Position numbers and translations under genes: made by a program. A stretch of DNA of 64,000 nucleotides from Ferruginibacter sp. (GTDB lineage: Bacteria > Bacteroidota > Bacteroidia > Chitinophagales > Chitinophagaceae). Location of the stretch: positions 1 to 64,000 of the forward strand of contig JAQBNH010000003.1 of assembly GCA_028288705.1 (NCBI GenBank), in the 5' to 3' direction. Position 1 is the first letter of the stretch; every line of letters starts with the position of its first letter. The notes below the pieces were generated by a model. The model was given only the letters and a program-made list of their open reading frames with translations, did no database searches and was not told the DNA's origin. Positions 8,874-17,776 of this stretch are shown here, in pieces.

Positions 8874-9527
8874 ATGGACTATAGCCTCGTGGTACTGTTT
8901 AGCTACAGTATTTTTATTGCAGCGATCGTTGGGGTAGGTAAAATAAAGAACATTTCTTCCGTCTATTACCCTTTTGTTTTCCTTACCTGGATCGCTGCAA
9001 TAAACGAGGTCATTAGCTTTTACGCTTCAAAGTATTTCCATACCAACGTTCTTAATAATAATATTTACGTTCTATTTGAACCACTTTTCATTCTCTGGCA
9101 GTTCAGTGAATGGAAACTATTTGGAAAAAATAAGCAATTGCCTTTGTTGATTGCTGTGCTGGTCACGATTGGCTGGTGCATCGACTACCACGATATTACG
9201 AATGGATCTACCGTGCATCTGTATTATCGCATTATTACTTCTGGTTTTATCGTGCTCTGTAGCGTGTACCTCTTGAGCAAGGTTATTATCCATTATCAAA
9301 AAGCCCTGGTAAAACACACCGTATTTTTGGTTTGTATCGGATTTATCCTGTTTTTTACCTTTGAGATCTTTATCGATATTTTCTGGATGTACAGCAGCCG
9401 CTTTAATGCTGTATTCCAATCAAATGTTTTTAAGATCATTACCTGGATTAACTTGTTTGTCAATATTATTTACGCCTACGCTGTCATATGTATTCCACGG
9501 AGAACGCCATTTATAACGTTATACTAA
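8874..9527 (+). CDS. Polytopic membrane protein of the sensor module
   Basis: This 217-aa protein has six or seven hydrophobic helices spread along its length, with aromatic residues around the membrane edges and a Gly/Tyr/Asp-containing loop near residue 100. It belongs to a group of small unnamed membrane proteins found before NarL-type kinases in Bacteroidota. Its end overlaps the kinase start by 40 bp, a strong sign of translational coupling. It may supply the sensing part that the short kinase lacks. No enzymatic motif was seen. Confidence 0.65.
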   Translation: MDYSLVVLFSYSIFIAAIVGVGKIKNISSVYYPFVFLTWIAAINEVISFYASKYFHTNVLNNNIYVLFEPLFILWQFSEWKLFGKNKQLPLLIAVLVTIGWCIDYHDITNGSTVHLYYRIITSGFIVLCSVYLLSKVIIHYQKALVKHTVFLVCIGFILFFTFEIFIDIFWMYSSRFNAVFQSNVFKIITWINLFVNIIYAYAVICIPRRTPFITLY

Positions 9528-10249
9528 TTGCCAGTGCCTGCCTGGCAGTAGTTATTGCGTTTTTTATTTACACCCTCGTTAGGCAACAAAAGCAATCAAG
9601 GGCATTTAATAATATGCGCGTTGGTGTCGAAATAGCGCAGTTGGAAAATGAGCGAAAAGAAATTGCCGATGAATTACACGACTCCTTCGGCCCGATGATC
9701 TTTGCCACCCGGATGAAACTGGCCGCTATTCAACCAGGCACAGCAACCGATCGTAATTTGCAGGCAGAAGGAATTGCCCAGCTGGATAAGCTTACCCAGA
9801 CTTTTCGCAACTACACCCGCGACCTTATCCCTGGCAGTTTACTCACCAAAGGGTTACCCACTGCCGTAGAAGAATTTTTTGATGGCATCAACCAGCAGCA
9901 ACAACTGGAGTTGTCTTTCAATGTAACCGGCATCCCCGAAATGGCGGAGTCAGCAACGATCAATATTTACAGGATCATCCAGGAGATCATCTTTAATACA
10001 CAGAAGCATGCCAAGGGGTCATCCGTTACCGTAGAGGCTTATTGCAAGGGGGAGGAGTTTATCATAGCGACAGCAGATGACGGTCGCGGTTTCGACTACG
10101 AAGCCATGATTGCCCGGGCAGCCGGGAAAGGCCTCAAAGCCATCGTTAACCGTGTGGGGTTACTGGGCGGCGACCTGCAGGTACAATCCATAACGGGAAA
10201 GGGTACCAGCTATATAATCAGCTTCCCGTTAAAAAATTTACATGGGTAA
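9488..10249 (+). CDS. NarL-type sensor histidine kinase (HisKA_3)
   Basis: This 253-aa kinase has one N-terminal TM helix (about 9-31). A HisKA_3 dimerisation domain carries the phospho-acceptor H64 in ERKEIADELHDSFGP, and a HATPase domain has the N-box N170 (EIIFNTQKHA), the DDGRG box at 197-201 and a GKGL box near 213. It has almost no extracytoplasmic part, so it likely senses through the coupled upstream membrane protein. The start at 9488 is chosen because it includes the TM helix. It overlaps the regulator gene by 8 bp. It should phosphorylate that regulator. Confidence 0.88.
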   Translation: MYSTENAIYNVILIASACLAVVIAFFIYTLVRQQKQSRAFNNMRVGVEIAQLENERKEIADELHDSFGPMIFATRMKLAAIQPGTATDRNLQAEGIAQLDKLTQTFRNYTRDLIPGSLLTKGLPTAVEEFFDGINQQQQLELSFNVTGIPEMAESATINIYRIIQEIIFNTQKHAKGSSVTVEAYCKGEEFIIATADDGRGFDYEAMIARAAGKGLKAIVNRVGLLGGDLQVQSITGKGTSYIISFPLKNLHG

Positions 10250-10898
10250 ACCAACCATCCATATTGTCCTCGGCGACGATCATGAAATATTCCGTAATGG
10301 ATTTAAAACCCTGTTCGATGATCAGCCAGGCATTCGTTTTGTTGGCGAAGCGGCTAACGGTGATGAGCTGTTGCGGGTAATAGCGAAATTAAAACCCGAG
10401 ATCGTGTTTACAGATATCAAGATGCCCGGAATGAATGGTGTTGAAACCACCAGACTAATCAGGAAAAGATACCCGTTTGCAGAAGTCATTGCGTTGTCGA
10501 CTTTTAACGACGCACATTTTTTAATGGATATGCTGGATGCGGGAGCGAAAGGCTACTTGTTAAAGGATGCCTCGAAACGCGAGGTACTGGAAGCGATTCA
10601 TGCCGTACATGCACAAACTCACTATTATTGTAAGGCGACGAGGGAAAAAATGACGGAATTGAGAACGGCAAGCGGAGATAGCCTTGCTGAATTGAAGCGC
10701 ATTGCATTTTCCGGCCGGGAAAAAGAGATCATCGGGTTGATCTGTGGCGGCATGTCTACTATGGACATTGCAAAAAAATTGTTCCTGAGTAAGCGTACTG
10801 TTGATGGCCATCGCGATCGGATTATGCGAAAAGCGAGCGCACCCAATATTGCATCGTTAGTGACCTTTGCTATCAGACATGGTCTTTTTGAGGTTTAA
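10242..10898 (+). CDS. LuxR/NarL-type response regulator
   Basis: This 218-aa protein has an N-terminal receiver domain with acidic pocket D12/D13, phospho-acceptor D58 (IVFTDIKMPG), the switch Ser/Thr at ALST near 86 and K108 in YLLKDAS. A C-terminal LuxR helix-turn-helix starts at FSGREKEIIGLICGGMST (about 150-168) and contains LSKRTVDGHRDRIMRKA as recognition region. It overlaps the kinase gene, so the pair is one two-component system. The target genes are not evident; the neighbouring ATPase and AraC genes are separated by 110 bp or more. Confidence 0.9.
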   Translation: MGKPTIHIVLGDDHEIFRNGFKTLFDDQPGIRFVGEAANGDELLRVIAKLKPEIVFTDIKMPGMNGVETTRLIRKRYPFAEVIALSTFNDAHFLMDMLDAGAKGYLLKDASKREVLEAIHAVHAQTHYYCKATREKMTELRTASGDSLAELKRIAFSGREKEIIGLICGGMSTMDIAKKLFLSKRTVDGHRDRIMRKASAPNIASLVTFAIRHGLFEV

Positions 10899-11008
10899 TG
10901 CAAGCACTGTATAAATAAAATTCAGGGTGATCCAACATCTACTCAACTTATTCCATCGCGCCGGGCTGAACGTAGATTTTCTCTGAATAATTTCGATAAA
11001 TATATTAA

Positions 11009-12682
11009 ATGATTAAGAAAAAGAAGAAAGGGAAAACTTCCCTTGACAGGCAAAAGCCAGTCATCAAAATCAAAGCGGATATAGTCGTGGGTTCCCCTGA
11101 TGCGGAAACTGATAATATTTTAAATGATGTATTTATAGATAATGGCTCGTTTGATGCCCTTATCAATATGAATAATCCAAAGTGCATTATTGTTGGGAGG
11201 ACCGGGACCGGCAAATCGGCTCTAATTAAACGAGTCAGTGAATCGGAAGAGCATGTCAAAGTAATTGATCCGGAAAGAATGTCTTTGTCTTTTCTTTCAA
11301 ACTCTACTATCCTCACATACTTAAGAGCAGAAGGGGTAAACTTAAACTTTTTTTATAAGTTACTTTGGAAGCACGTTTTTATTGTGGAAATAATCAAGCT
11401 ATACCTTAGTGAAAACGAAGCAAAGCGTACCGGTTTTTTTCAAAGGCTCTGGGAATCAGTCTCGAATGGGGCCAAAAGCGATCTTGTAAAAAAGAAGGCA
11501 ATCGATTATGCCAGAACCTGGTCAGATGAATTTTGGCTAACAACGGAATACCGAATAAAATCGATTGAATCTGATTTGGAAGCAAAAATTGCTGCTGAAC
11601 TCGGAATAGAGTTTCATGCAGTTAAATCGGGCACGAAAATATCAGTAGCCGCAGCCGAAAAGACTGTTGTAGACGTAAAGACAAAAGCGGAAAATATCAT
11701 TAGTCAACTCCAAGCAAATGATTTAACCACATTGATCGACTTGTTGAGCGAAGAAATTTTCAACAATACTCAGAGAAAATTCTTTATTGTAATAGATGAT
11801 TTGGATAAGGAATGGGTTTCACGCCAATTGGTTTATGATCTGATTGCATCGATGGTCGAAGTAATCAAAGAATTTCAACACAAATTCAAAGGGGTAAAAG
11901 TAATAATCTCCCTTCGGGAAAATCTCCAAATGAAAGTTTTTAGTGGAACGATTAACCGCGGAGGACAACGGGAAAAATTTGCTCCGCTTTTCTTAGATCT
12001 CATGTGGACCATGCAGGAATTAAAGAAGATGATAGACCTGCGCATCCAAAGTACTAGTAATAAGGAACTCAAGCTAGACACACTTTTTGACAAAAAAAAC
12101 CAAACGAAAACCACTTTAGAATATATTTTGGAGCGAACATTCCAGCGCCCTCGCGATGTAATCTCTTTCTTCAACAAGATATTTGAGAACGTAATTCAAA
12201 AAGGACCCGTTCCCCTACTAATCGTAAAGCAAGCCGAACTTAAATATTCTATTGAACGGCTTAATGCGGTCGAAGATGAATGGAGTGAAAATTACGGAGA
12301 GATTACCAGGATTACAAATTTTCTAAACGGGATACATGACGGATTTAATTTAAGGAACATTAAAGATGATTCATTTGCTGAATTGCTTGTAGAGCAAGAT
12401 TTTATCACTCATTTAAAAGGTGAACTTTTTGAGGCTTGCAGTAAATGGAAGAATGCTAAAAGCGACAATCTTAATTTCCGAACTTTTTTGTCAGAGATCC
12501 TTGAAATTTTGTATCGCCTCGGAATCATAGGAATTAAAAGAAATACTAATACTCCGATAGAGTACTATTATTCTGAACTCGGCCCATGTTCCAAATCTGA
12601 CTTCCTAGGCGATGTGAAAATTTATGTTCACAAGGCTTTTCATTCGGTGCTTCGGGTTAATCGCAAAGAAATCGGGGAATAG
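11009..12682 (+). CDS. P-loop NTPase, Sll1717-like
   Basis: The 557-aa protein has a clear Walker A at residues 63-70 (GRTGTGKS) and a Walker B at about 258-264 (FFIVIDD, then LDKEW). It is preceded by VVGSPDAETDNIL, a feature I associate with the P-loop ATPase Sll1717 family. A coiled or helical insertion lies at about 140-235 and a helical C-terminal domain after 370, where RTFQRPRDVISFFNK resembles the sensor-2/lid region of STAND and ORC-like ATPases. It has no TM segment and stands alone, AT-rich beside GC-richer neighbours, as is common for defence-type ATPases. The Sll1717 assignment is moderate; the NTPase fold is certain. No effector domain is attached. Confidence 0.7.
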   Translation: MIKKKKKGKTSLDRQKPVIKIKADIVVGSPDAETDNILNDVFIDNGSFDALINMNNPKCIIVGRTGTGKSALIKRVSESEEHVKVIDPERMSLSFLSNSTILTYLRAEGVNLNFFYKLLWKHVFIVEIIKLYLSENEAKRTGFFQRLWESVSNGAKSDLVKKKAIDYARTWSDEFWLTTEYRIKSIESDLEAKIAAELGIEFHAVKSGTKISVAAAEKTVVDVKTKAENIISQLQANDLTTLIDLLSEEIFNNTQRKFFIVIDDLDKEWVSRQLVYDLIASMVEVIKEFQHKFKGVKVIISLRENLQMKVFSGTINRGGQREKFAPLFLDLMWTMQELKKMIDLRIQSTSNKELKLDTLFDKKNQTKTTLEYILERTFQRPRDVISFFNKIFENVIQKGPVPLLIVKQAELKYSIERLNAVEDEWSENYGEITRITNFLNGIHDGFNLRNIKDDSFAELLVEQDFITHLKGELFEACSKWKNAKSDNLNFRTFLSEILEILYRLGIIGIKRNTNTPIEYYYSELGPCSKSDFLGDVKIYVHKAFHSVLRVNRKEIGE

Positions 12683-12859
12683 CTCCATCTTAAATTAATT
12701 TACTTGTGCAAGTAGGCAAGTGGAATAGCTGATTCGACAATTCAGCGATTGCTATTACCTCGTGCCGGGTAGAGCAAGAATTTAGCGTAATAATGCCTTT
12801 TAATTTCAGGCGACAGGAATTATCTTTAGGAAAAGTATTTCCGTCCCTAAAATTTTGTA

Positions 12860-13828
12860 ATGGATCTCCAGTTGCAACTTGCCGGTTATGGTGAAATCCT
12901 GCTAAAACCAGGAATACCCGCGGGCTATCGTGGCCCTAGCCTCAAAGGCTCGGACGCTGCGTTTTGGGAAAATGAGCTGGGGGATATTGTGATTCAGACA
13001 TTAGCTGGTATCGGCTATTTTATCCGCTTTAGCACGGGTACGTTGCTTGAAAAAATCAGCGCCAGCGGCTGGTTCAGCCAATATGGGTTATACAGCAATT
13101 TCATGTTGAAGAATGATGTAAGAAAGGAATTGTCCAGTATCGGAAAGTTCCATTTGAGACAAGATCAGTTCATCAGCTACCTCACCGACGCAGCCAGGTC
13201 TGCTGCGCGGTTCAGCAAGCCCGAGAGGTTTAGTCTCCTGGAATTTTTTTACTCGCCGGCATTGCTGCAGGAACTTACACCCTTTTTTCCTGGTTTGGAT
13301 CAATCCCTCACGAATGGGGAGCAGCAGATTCTGAACGGGAGTGGGGGATGGTCACTGCCATCCCTCTCCGCACTGGCGAACCAGGTATTGGACTGTCCTT
13401 TTGATCAACAGACCAGGCAATTTTATTATGACCTAAAAGTAAGAGAAATCCTGTTCCGCGTCCTTGCATTAACCTATCAGCAGGAGGGAAAAGAGTATGT
13501 ATTTAGTAATGCGGAGATCGCGCGAATTCATGATGCTAAAAATATTTTAGAAAGCAATCTCGCTGAGAAAATGCCGCGGGTTAAGGAGTTGGCCAAACAC
13601 GTGGCTTTAAATGAGTTTAAGTTAAAAACCGGGTTCCGTAAATATTTCCATTCAGGCATTTTTGAATGGCTGATGAATAAAAGAATGCAGGAAGCCCATA
13701 AGTTGATAATAGAAACGGACAAACCCATAAAAGAAATTGCGGCGCTGGTTGGCTACCCAAGAACGACGAATTTTATAACGGCGTTTAGAAGGGAGTTTGG
13801 AGTGACGCCGGGCGCGTTGAGGAGGTAA
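12860..13828 (+). CDS. AraC-family transcriptional regulator
   Basis: This 322-aa regulator has a C-terminal double helix-turn-helix at about residues 230-322. The first helix set lies around VKELAKHVALNEFKLKTGF, and the second ends with the family signature TNFITAFRREFGVTPGALRR. The N-terminal 220 residues are an AraC effector or dimerisation region with no close family recognised. Its ligand and targets are unknown. It is transcribed singly, and its 3' end faces a strong hairpin and a converging 53-aa gene. Confidence 0.9.
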   Translation: MDLQLQLAGYGEILLKPGIPAGYRGPSLKGSDAAFWENELGDIVIQTLAGIGYFIRFSTGTLLEKISASGWFSQYGLYSNFMLKNDVRKELSSIGKFHLRQDQFISYLTDAARSAARFSKPERFSLLEFFYSPALLQELTPFFPGLDQSLTNGEQQILNGSGGWSLPSLSALANQVLDCPFDQQTRQFYYDLKVREILFRVLALTYQQEGKEYVFSNAEIARIHDAKNILESNLAEKMPRVKELAKHVALNEFKLKTGFRKYFHSGIFEWLMNKRMQEAHKLIIETDKPIKEIAALVGYPRTTNFITAFRREFGVTPGALRR

Positions 13829-13857
13829 GGACCACAAGCCATCATCAAATAAGAATA

Positions 13858-13888
13858 GGAGCGGCATGTACAGGCTGTACGCCGCTCC
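13858..13888 (-). terminator. Long hairpin between convergent genes
   Basis: The stem pairs GGAGCGGC with GCCGCTCC and contains an inner GTACAG/CTGTAC pairing around a minimal loop, with a small bulge. On the minus strand it is followed by a T-rich run (TATTCTTATTT), so it most likely ends the 53-aa gene transcript. It may also stop read-through from the AraC gene. Confidence 0.65.
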
Positions 13889-13896
13889 ATCGAAAG

Positions 13897-14058
13897 TTAT
13901 TTGCCTTCTTTAGTCAATCTCGCGCATTCCTGGCAGAGCGGCTTAGCGCCCGTGCCTTGCCTTAAATTTTCTCGCTCAATGTTGTTGCCTGTATTACAAT
14001 TCGTGTTGTTGTGATGTACAGCTTGTTTAATACTGTGCCAAGGATCTTTTTTTGCCAT
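13897..14058 (-). CDS. 53-aa Cys-containing small protein
   Basis: The frame encodes MAKKDPWHSIKQ, then an Asn-rich part with C21, then IERENLR, and ends with a CxxC knuckle (LCQEC, C42 and C45) followed by ARLTKEGK. I recognise it as a short conserved Bacteroidota protein of unknown function. The three Cys and the His residues could bind zinc. It is preceded by an A-rich leader and followed directly by a strong hairpin terminator, so it is a complete small transcription unit. Confidence 0.65.
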   Translation of the reverse strand: MAKKDPWHSIKQAVHHNNTNCNTGNNIERENLRQGTGAKPLCQECARLTKEGK

Positions 14059-14241
14059 TTTTTTTTACCCGTAAGCTATCGCTATATTTTCACCCCCGGT
14101 AGAGTAACAATACCTGTTTTTAAGCACTAAACCGAATGCCTTATTTTAATCACTTTATCCCCCCGGCAAACCTTTCAGCCTACCCGGCAAACACTATAGA
14201 AAAAAATAAGTGCCTAAAATTTTCAAGCTTTGTTTTCCGTT

Positions 14242-14703
14242 ATGAAAACAACAGCAGCATATCATTTACTAAACGAAGCATTGCGGTACCTCCTCATTTT
14301 TCTTTTCGTGTACACCGGTGTCAGCAAGCTGTTGGACCACGCATCCTTTGAAACAGCGCTCCTGCTTTCTCCATTGCTCAGGCCCCATGCTGCGTTTTTA
14401 GTGATAGCCGTTCCTGTGGTAGAATTAGTCGTCGCGGCGATGTTGCTAACGGTAACCTATCGTCGCGCAGGATTTGTTTCTTCCTTGCTGCTCATGGCAA
14501 GCTTTACGGGTTATATCGCGTATATGATTGTTTTTATCCCCCATTTACCGTGCTCCTGCGGGGGTATCTTGCAACAGCTTTCCTGGCGGAATCACTTATT
14601 GTTTAACGCGGTACTCACGATATGGATTGCACTCGCCTTATATGCCCAAACCACGCATCAACTTTTTATTGCAATAAACAGGACCAACCGAAAACCTGTA
14701 TAA
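14242..14703 (+). CDS. MauE/DoxX-like redox-associated membrane protein
   Basis: This 153-aa protein has four hydrophobic helices, with LFVYTGVSKLLD near the first. A PCSCGG motif (C104, C106) lies in a loop after IPHL, which is typical of the MauE/DoxX-type proteins beside disulfide enzymes in Bacteroidota. Its likely role is passing electrons or handling disulfides across the inner membrane. The ATG at 14242 (MKTTAAYHLL) is chosen over a TTG 12 bp upstream. The next gene, 36 bp away, codes for a secreted peptide with two Cys, and a TlpA-type protein is nearby, so the three may work together. Confidence 0.72.
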   Translation: MKTTAAYHLLNEALRYLLIFLFVYTGVSKLLDHASFETALLLSPLLRPHAAFLVIAVPVVELVVAAMLLTVTYRRAGFVSSLLLMASFTGYIAYMIVFIPHLPCSCGGILQQLSWRNHLLFNAVLTIWIALALYAQTTHQLFIAINRTNRKPV

Positions 14704-14739
14704 AAGAGTAGGTTATTTTTTGATTTAAAATATTTTATT

Positions 14740-15030
14740 ATGAAAAAGTTATTAGGCGCTTTCGTGGTGTTGTTAGCGATTGCGGCTTCCGCCTTTACGG
14801 TAAAGCAACACCCAGCTAAAACCGGGAATAGCTACACTTACGTGTTGTATGGTACGTCTAACCAGGATGACCCTGATGAGATCATCAAACCTGCCAATTA
14901 TACTTTTACAAGTACAGGATCGCTGGGATGTGTTGGTGATTTGCATCGTTGTGGTGTAGAAGATGCCATGGATGACGGGAATGGGCATCCGGATTTCACG
15001 CAGTCATTCACGCCGAAAGTGAGAAATTAA
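14740..15030 (+). CDS. Secreted small protein, DUF6520-like
   Basis: This 96-aa product has a clear signal peptide (KKLLGAFVVLLAIAASAF; cleavage around residue 20). A short mature part holds an acidic DDPDE stretch and two cysteines, C64 and C71, six residues apart. Small secreted proteins of this layout follow MauE-like genes in Bacteroidota and are grouped as DUF6520; that assignment is moderate. It could be a substrate of the adjacent redox proteins or a peptide precursor; nothing in the sequence decides. A strong terminator closes the unit. Confidence 0.65.
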   Translation: MKKLLGAFVVLLAIAASAFTVKQHPAKTGNSYTYVLYGTSNQDDPDEIIKPANYTFTSTGSLGCVGDLHRCGVEDAMDDGNGHPDFTQSFTPKVRN

Positions 15031-15037
15031 AGTTTGG

Positions 15038-15067
15038 AAAAAGGCCAGTTTGTTGACTGGCCTTTTT
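15038..15067. terminator. Bidirectional rho-independent terminator
   Basis: A perfect 12-bp inverted repeat (AAAAAGGCCAGT / ACTGGCCTTTTT) with loop TTGTTG gives a GC stem flanked by A and T runs. It can stop transcripts from both sides: the secreted peptide gene and the TlpA-like gene, which end on either side of it. Confidence 0.85.
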
Positions 15068-15068
15068 G

Positions 15069-16349
15069 TTATTTATCAGCGATCACTAACATTCGAAGCA
15101 CCCGCCTTGCGGCCTTTAGTCGAAAACCGTTTTTTAATAATTCGTTTTGCAAACGGTCGATACTATAGAAAGCATTGCTGAGCGTTAAATTTATTTTTGT
15201 GTTCATTCCTACCCCGCCTAAGACCGGAATTTTTTCAAACAAGGGAAGGCGGTTGAGCGCAAATAAAAGACTCGAAGCGGGATAATTCGTCAGACGAAAC
15301 AGGGAATCTGTTTGCTCGTATTTTTTATCCAGAAGGTTCGAGGCCGCATTGCTGACTTCATTTATTTGCTCAAGAACGTAGCAATCTGTTGAGCTGTTGT
15401 TAACGGACACTTTAAACGGGAAGTACCTGTTTAAATCTTCTTGCAGATATTTATATCCCAGAGAATCCTTCACGGCAGACCAGCGGGATTCATAGCAAAC
15501 AAGGTTTCTTTTTTCCCAGGCCGGAATACTGTCGGTCTCTACCGGATAATCAAAAAACTTTGTTCCACCGGCAAGGTCGAACTGGATCCTGTTGCGGAGG
15601 TAAAACTCGCTGCCGGAATTTTGCCAGGAATAGCCGAACGCAACTTTATAAAGGTCCAGTAAGGATTGCCTGATAAACCTGAAACCTTCATTCATTTTAT
15701 TTTTGCGGTCGCCGAAATATTCGGTCGTCGATCCTCCCAGCCCAGGAATATCACGGAAAGCGAAAGAGTAGCTATTAATGGAATCTTTCAACCTCGGGTC
15801 TAGAAACAGGGGGATGTTTTTATTTATATCTGTGAACTCTTCTTTATCTGCGAAGCGCAGCGTTTTTCCTGCCAGTAAATTTTTCACATTAGTCGCCGTC
15901 GCATTATAGCCACCAGTAATAAAACGAACCTTACCGGCAGGATCTATCCAGGCATGATGCGGTACAGTCAAATGCGGGAACAAGGCAGTCAGGTCTTTAT
16001 CATTGGATAAGATTGGCAACGCCGGTGACTTAACTTTCTGAAACAGTTTATCCAGCGCCTCATCTGTATCGTTTGTTACCAGCAATACCTTAATTTTTCC
16101 TGGAAATTCCTCCTGCAACTTTTCCATTTTTGGAAAAGCTTCAATGCAGGAGCCGCACCATTTATTCCAGAAATCGAGGATGATCCATTGGCCCTTATAA
16201 TCGGCCACGGAAAGCGTTTTACCGCCACCGTTATAGAGGTGTGCCGGTGCTATCTTGGGCAGAAGCTTTCCAGGAGAAAGTTTTTTATTTTGGCAATGGC
16301 CTGCCAGTGAGCCATACAGGCCCAGCAGGCAGAAGAATATTCGTACCAT
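15069..16349 (-). CDS. TlpA-family thioredoxin-like protein
   Basis: The 426-aa exported protein has a signal peptide at 1-20. A thioredoxin/AhpC-TSA domain follows (about 25-170) with WCGSC (C65, C68) and the cis-Pro region LTVPHHAW. A 250-residue C-terminal domain of unknown fold comes next, as in many Bacteroidota TlpA proteins encoded with SusC/SusD. It should act in the periplasm as a thiol-disulfide reductase. It is the last gene downstream of SusD, so co-expression with the uptake genes is likely and its target may be the imported compound or the SusCD complex. Confidence 0.82.
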   Translation of the reverse strand: MVRIFFCLLGLYGSLAGHCQNKKLSPGKLLPKIAPAHLYNGGGKTLSVADYKGQWIILDFWNKWCGSCIEAFPKMEKLQEEFPGKIKVLLVTNDTDEALDKLFQKVKSPALPILSNDKDLTALFPHLTVPHHAWIDPAGKVRFITGGYNATATNVKNLLAGKTLRFADKEEFTDINKNIPLFLDPRLKDSINSYSFAFRDIPGLGGSTTEYFGDRKNKMNEGFRFIRQSLLDLYKVAFGYSWQNSGSEFYLRNRIQFDLAGGTKFFDYPVETDSIPAWEKRNLVCYESRWSAVKDSLGYKYLQEDLNRYFPFKVSVNNSSTDCYVLEQINEVSNAASNLLDKKYEQTDSLFRLTNYPASSLLFALNRLPLFEKIPVLGGVGMNTKINLTLSNAFYSIDRLQNELLKNGFRLKAARRVLRMLVIADK

Positions 16350-16378
16350 ATTATTGTATTAAATGATTTTAAATTTTG

Positions 16379-17767
16379 TCAATAGCCGGGGTTTTGCGTG
16401 AGCAGGGGGTTGAGGTTTCTTTCGGGCTGGGGTACCGGCCAAAGTTGATCGGTCGGCTGCCAGGTTATTCCTTTCAATGGCCCGAGCAAAGCATCGGCCC
16501 GTCCTGTACGTTTCAGGTCGAACCACCGATGCCCCCATTCGGCAAACAGTTCAATCCGCCTTTCCTGTTCAACCGCCAACAGCAAGGAAGCTTTGTCGGC
16601 GGCGCTGATATTTGCCAGCCCAGCGCGATTACGGATTTTATTAATGGCTATTTTGGCCTGACTGACCTTATTTTGTTGTGCACAGGCTTCTGCCTGGGTC
16701 AGGTAAATTTCCGCGAGCCGAAACATCACAAGATATTCAGTCAACACCGTGCTGCTAGCTATTTTGTATTTATAGGGAAAATATAGGGTGCTGCCATTGA
16801 AGACCCGCGATTTCAGCCAGGCGGTTTTACGATTGTCAGTTGCTTCGAAGGCATTTAGTAAACCCGTCGTTGCCAGGTAAGTGGGTATAGTCAGTGCAGT
16901 GGATGGCACAAACTCGATTCCTTCGTAGGTATTAAAGCCGGGGCGCACGGGTTTTAGTTGCCAGATAGTTTCGGGACTTCCTTTTAAAAAGACCTTGTTT
17001 AAATCAGCCTCTAATTGATATGTTCCATCATTGATAACGGAACTGGCTTCTGCTTCCGCATCAGTCCAATTCCCCTGGTATAAATAGCAGCGGGCCAATA
17101 ATGCAGCGGCCGTCCATTTATTGGGCCGCACGCGTTCGCCCGATAGATAGGTAGCGGAAAGGCCCGCCTTTGCCTCCGTTAAATCCATGATCATTTGACT
17201 ATAGATTTTGCTGATTGGAGCCCGCGGCGCTATAGCTGCTACCTGGTATTTGCTTTCCGTGATCAGGGGCACTTCTCCAAACAGGTTCACGAGGTTGAAA
17301 TAACAAAACGCGCGGATCAGTTTTGCTTCGCTGCTTAACTGCAATTTTAACGAGGAGGTGAGTTCTTTTGAATCCGCCAGTTTCTCCAGCGCCAGGTTGG
17401 CCATATAAATAAATTTATAAGCCGGCTTCCAAAAGTTGATATCAATATTGATATGGTTGGCGGGGCTGAGTTCATTTTTAAAAAACTCGTCTTTCAGGCT
17501 GGGCGCGTAAGGATACAATTCGTCAGCGGACATGCCCGCATAGATGGTTGTTGCCGAATTCGAAAACAAGTTCCTGTTCGTAAACATTTCTGCATAAATG
17601 CCGTTTATCGCTGTGACAGCAGTGCTGCTGTCAGTAAAAACCAGCGAGCTGTTTAGCTGATCTTTAGGATCGCCGATGTCAATAAATTTTTTACAGGAGC
17701 AGAGCAGCGATATCTGTAAAACAATGAGGGAAGAACAGAGGAAGAAAAGAATATAGTTTGCTTTCAT
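16379..17767 (-). CDS. SusD/RagB family outer-membrane lipoprotein
   Basis: This 462-aa protein has a lipoprotein signal ending LLCSC (lipid Cys about 25). A SusD-like N-terminal region follows (DPKDQLNSSLVF), then helical TPR-type repeats, and the C-terminal RagB/SusD domain includes YLTQAEACAQQN, the usual RNRAGL segment and LFAEWGHRWFDLKRTGRA. It caps the SusC barrel on the cell surface and captures the ligand. It begins 9 bp after SusC. No glycoside hydrolase is encoded nearby, so the substrate need not be a glycan. Confidence 0.93.
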   Translation of the reverse strand: MKANYILFFLCSSLIVLQISLLCSCKKFIDIGDPKDQLNSSLVFTDSSTAVTAINGIYAEMFTNRNLFSNSATTIYAGMSADELYPYAPSLKDEFFKNELSPANHINIDINFWKPAYKFIYMANLALEKLADSKELTSSLKLQLSSEAKLIRAFCYFNLVNLFGEVPLITESKYQVAAIAPRAPISKIYSQMIMDLTEAKAGLSATYLSGERVRPNKWTAAALLARCYLYQGNWTDAEAEASSVINDGTYQLEADLNKVFLKGSPETIWQLKPVRPGFNTYEGIEFVPSTALTIPTYLATTGLLNAFEATDNRKTAWLKSRVFNGSTLYFPYKYKIASSTVLTEYLVMFRLAEIYLTQAEACAQQNKVSQAKIAINKIRNRAGLANISAADKASLLLAVEQERRIELFAEWGHRWFDLKRTGRADALLGPLKGITWQPTDQLWPVPQPERNLNPLLTQNPGY

Positions 17768-17776
17768 GTTATCGTT

